Shown here one piece after another: positions 39,383-40,249 of a stretch of DNA of 40,249 bases. The DNA is from Candidatus Poribacteria bacterium. GTDB taxonomy: Bacteria; Poribacteria; WGA-4E; GCA-2687025. The stretch is from assembly GCA_016866785.1 (NCBI GenBank), contig VGLH01000018.1:1-40249 (forward strand), in the 5' to 3' direction. The notes below the pieces were generated by a model. It was given only the letters and a program-made list of their open reading frames with translations. It did not search any database and was not told the DNA's origin. Made by a program: the position numbers and the translations under genes. Each line of letters opens with the position of its first letter. The stretch's first letter is position 1.

Positions 39383-40192
39383 CTACCTCGCGTCGCCATC
39401 GTTGGGGAGCGCGTTCTGGCGTCGTAGCGGAATCGGCGCCAACGCGGACGTCAGGAAATCGTCGATCTGGAGCCAGACGTTCGCCGTGCCTGACTGTCTC
39501 GGCACGTTCGGGCTCCCGGCGTCCTCGAACACCGGCGCAGCCTTGGGGTAGATGGCAACCTGCGCGTCTTTGCCGAGGTTGCGCAGCGTCTGCTCGAACT
39601 GACGGACGCGCTCCACGGGCACGTCGGACCCGCGACCGCCGTAAAGGGCGAGCAGACGCGCTTGTAGCCGCTCGTAGCTGGCATTCAGCCGAACCTGCCG
39701 AGCTCCGCAGAGAACCACGGCGCGCAGGTCCGTCTGCTCCAACGCGAACGTTAGCGCGTAGTCGGCTCCCATGCCCCAGCCCACTACGGCGATGCGCGTC
39801 GGGTCCACGTCCCTTCGCGCCTTGAGGTATTCGACCGCGCTGCTCAGGTCGCGCAGCACGGCTCCCTCGGTCAACGCGCTCTCGACTGCGCTTGGCACGT
39901 TTCCATGGTAGAGGTTCACCGCGAGGACGACGAAGTCATCCGACAGCGCCAGCCGGCGTGCACTCGCCTGGATCGCGTCGTTCGTGCCCTGCCAGTCGTG
40001 CACGACGACGACCGCCGGGTGGGGTGGAGTCCCTCCTTCAGGCAGCGTCAGATAGGATCGAGCGGTCTCATCTCCGCTCCCGTAGGATACGATGGACGAC
40101 GTCGGTCCCGCCTTCGCCTCTGTCCTTCGGACGGCGATGTGCCGGGGCACGGCGACGCCGAAGGTCATCGTCGCGAAGAAGAGCACGATCAC
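39383..40192 (-). CDS. Dienelactone hydrolase family protein, probably catalytically inactive
   Basis: 269 residues from GTG 40192, the first start after an in-frame stop. A short hydrophobic N-terminus (about 1-16) may be an export signal. The alpha/beta-hydrolase course of a dienelactone hydrolase is clear: VVVVHDWQGTND, a central helix after RIAVVGWGMGADYAL, LYGGRGSDVPVERV and IYPKAAPVFEDAG. Two catalytic positions are changed. The nucleophile elbow GxCxG reads GWGMG, with Gly140 in place of Cys or Ser. The late His of Y(P)GAxHxF reads KAAPVF, with Pro220. The protein is thus expected to lack hydrolase activity, and may bind ligands instead. It converges on the LamG gene with a 35-base gap. 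The N-terminal 57 bases beyond 40192 hold no obvious promoter. Confidence 0.8.
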   Translation of the reverse strand: MIVLFFATMTFGVAVPRHIAVRRTEAKAGPTSSIVSYGSGDETARSYLTLPEGGTPPHPAVVVVHDWQGTNDAIQASARRLALSDDFVVLAVNLYHGNVPSAVESALTEGAVLRDLSSAVEYLKARRDVDPTRIAVVGWGMGADYALTFALEQTDLRAVVLCGARQVRLNASYERLQARLLALYGGRGSDVPVERVRQFEQTLRNLGKDAQVAIYPKAAPVFEDAGSPNVPRQSGTANVWLQIDDFLTSALAPIPLRRQNALPNDGDAR

Positions 40193-40249
40193 TCACGTCA
40201 GCATCGACCCCTCGCCTCGCATCTTCGCAGTCGAGTGGAACCGTCGTGG

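Overview
The window is gene-dense, GC-rich bacterial chromosome (roughly 60-65% GC by eye) with about 37 protein genes, no tRNA or rRNA gene that I could find, no CRISPR array and no gap longer than about 250 bases. Several families point to Candidatus Poribacteria or a neighbouring Planctomycetes/Latescibacteria-like lineage: a DUF1501 + DUF1549/DUF1553 pair, a phytanoyl-CoA dioxygenase family protein, an acid-sugar dehydratase-like enolase superfamily member, a UroD-like methyltransferase, a Gfo/Idh/MocA oxidoreductase, and a subtilase with a C-terminal FlgD-like/type IX-like sorting tail. This placement is inference from gene content, not a phylogeny.

Layout. (1) 117-4623, plus strand: an NAD-dependent epimerase, a secreted subtilase and a TPR/beta-propeller lipoprotein, coupled by ATGA overlaps, then a D-aminopeptidase. 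(2) 4641-8026, minus: two tandem DUF4139-type secreted proteins and a Tat-exported aldo/keto reductase. (3) 8100-9567, plus: peptide deformylase and LarE from a clear sigma-70-type promoter. (4) 9714-14862, plus: a sigma-70 family factor, a membrane protein, a small TPR protein, threonine aldolase, a nested inverted-repeat element, an anchored TPR protein and nucleoside diphosphate kinase. (5) 14887-19672, minus: rex, hemL, a long-chain polyprenyl synthase, an epimerase and pspA, i.e. redox sensing, tetrapyrrole and quinone side-chain synthesis and membrane stress. (6) 19808-21655, plus: moaC (apparently starting at CTG) and an SbcD/Mre11-like nuclease; the moaC and rex promoters face each other and share their -10 bases. 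(7) 21649-27199: a GalD-like dehydratase (minus), a PhyH-family oxygenase and a 1174-residue nucleotide-transporter-like + HEAT + cNMP-binding fusion. (8) 27178-33890, minus: a gene of unknown function, coaX, two cyclophilin lipoproteins, then the DUF1501/DUF1553 pair. (9) 34131-35953, plus: UroD-like protein and a SAM methyltransferase. (10) 36059-37374: a restriction-modification remnant with a truncated BfiI-like PLD nuclease facing a DNA methyltransferase, with more AT-rich codons than its neighbours. (11) 37483-40192: Gfo/Idh/MocA oxidoreductase, a secreted LamG protein, and a dienelactone-hydrolase-like protein that has lost its catalytic Cys and His.

Most of the window is ordinary housekeeping and catabolic content. 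The points most worth a second look are the transporter/HEAT/cNMP fusion, the BfiI-like R-M remnant, the nested inverted repeat at 12993-13116, the CTG start of moaC with its shared promoter, and the apparently dead hydrolase at the right end. Ten putative promoters share a recognisable -35/17-18 bp/-10 layout, which allowed several start codons to be decided.
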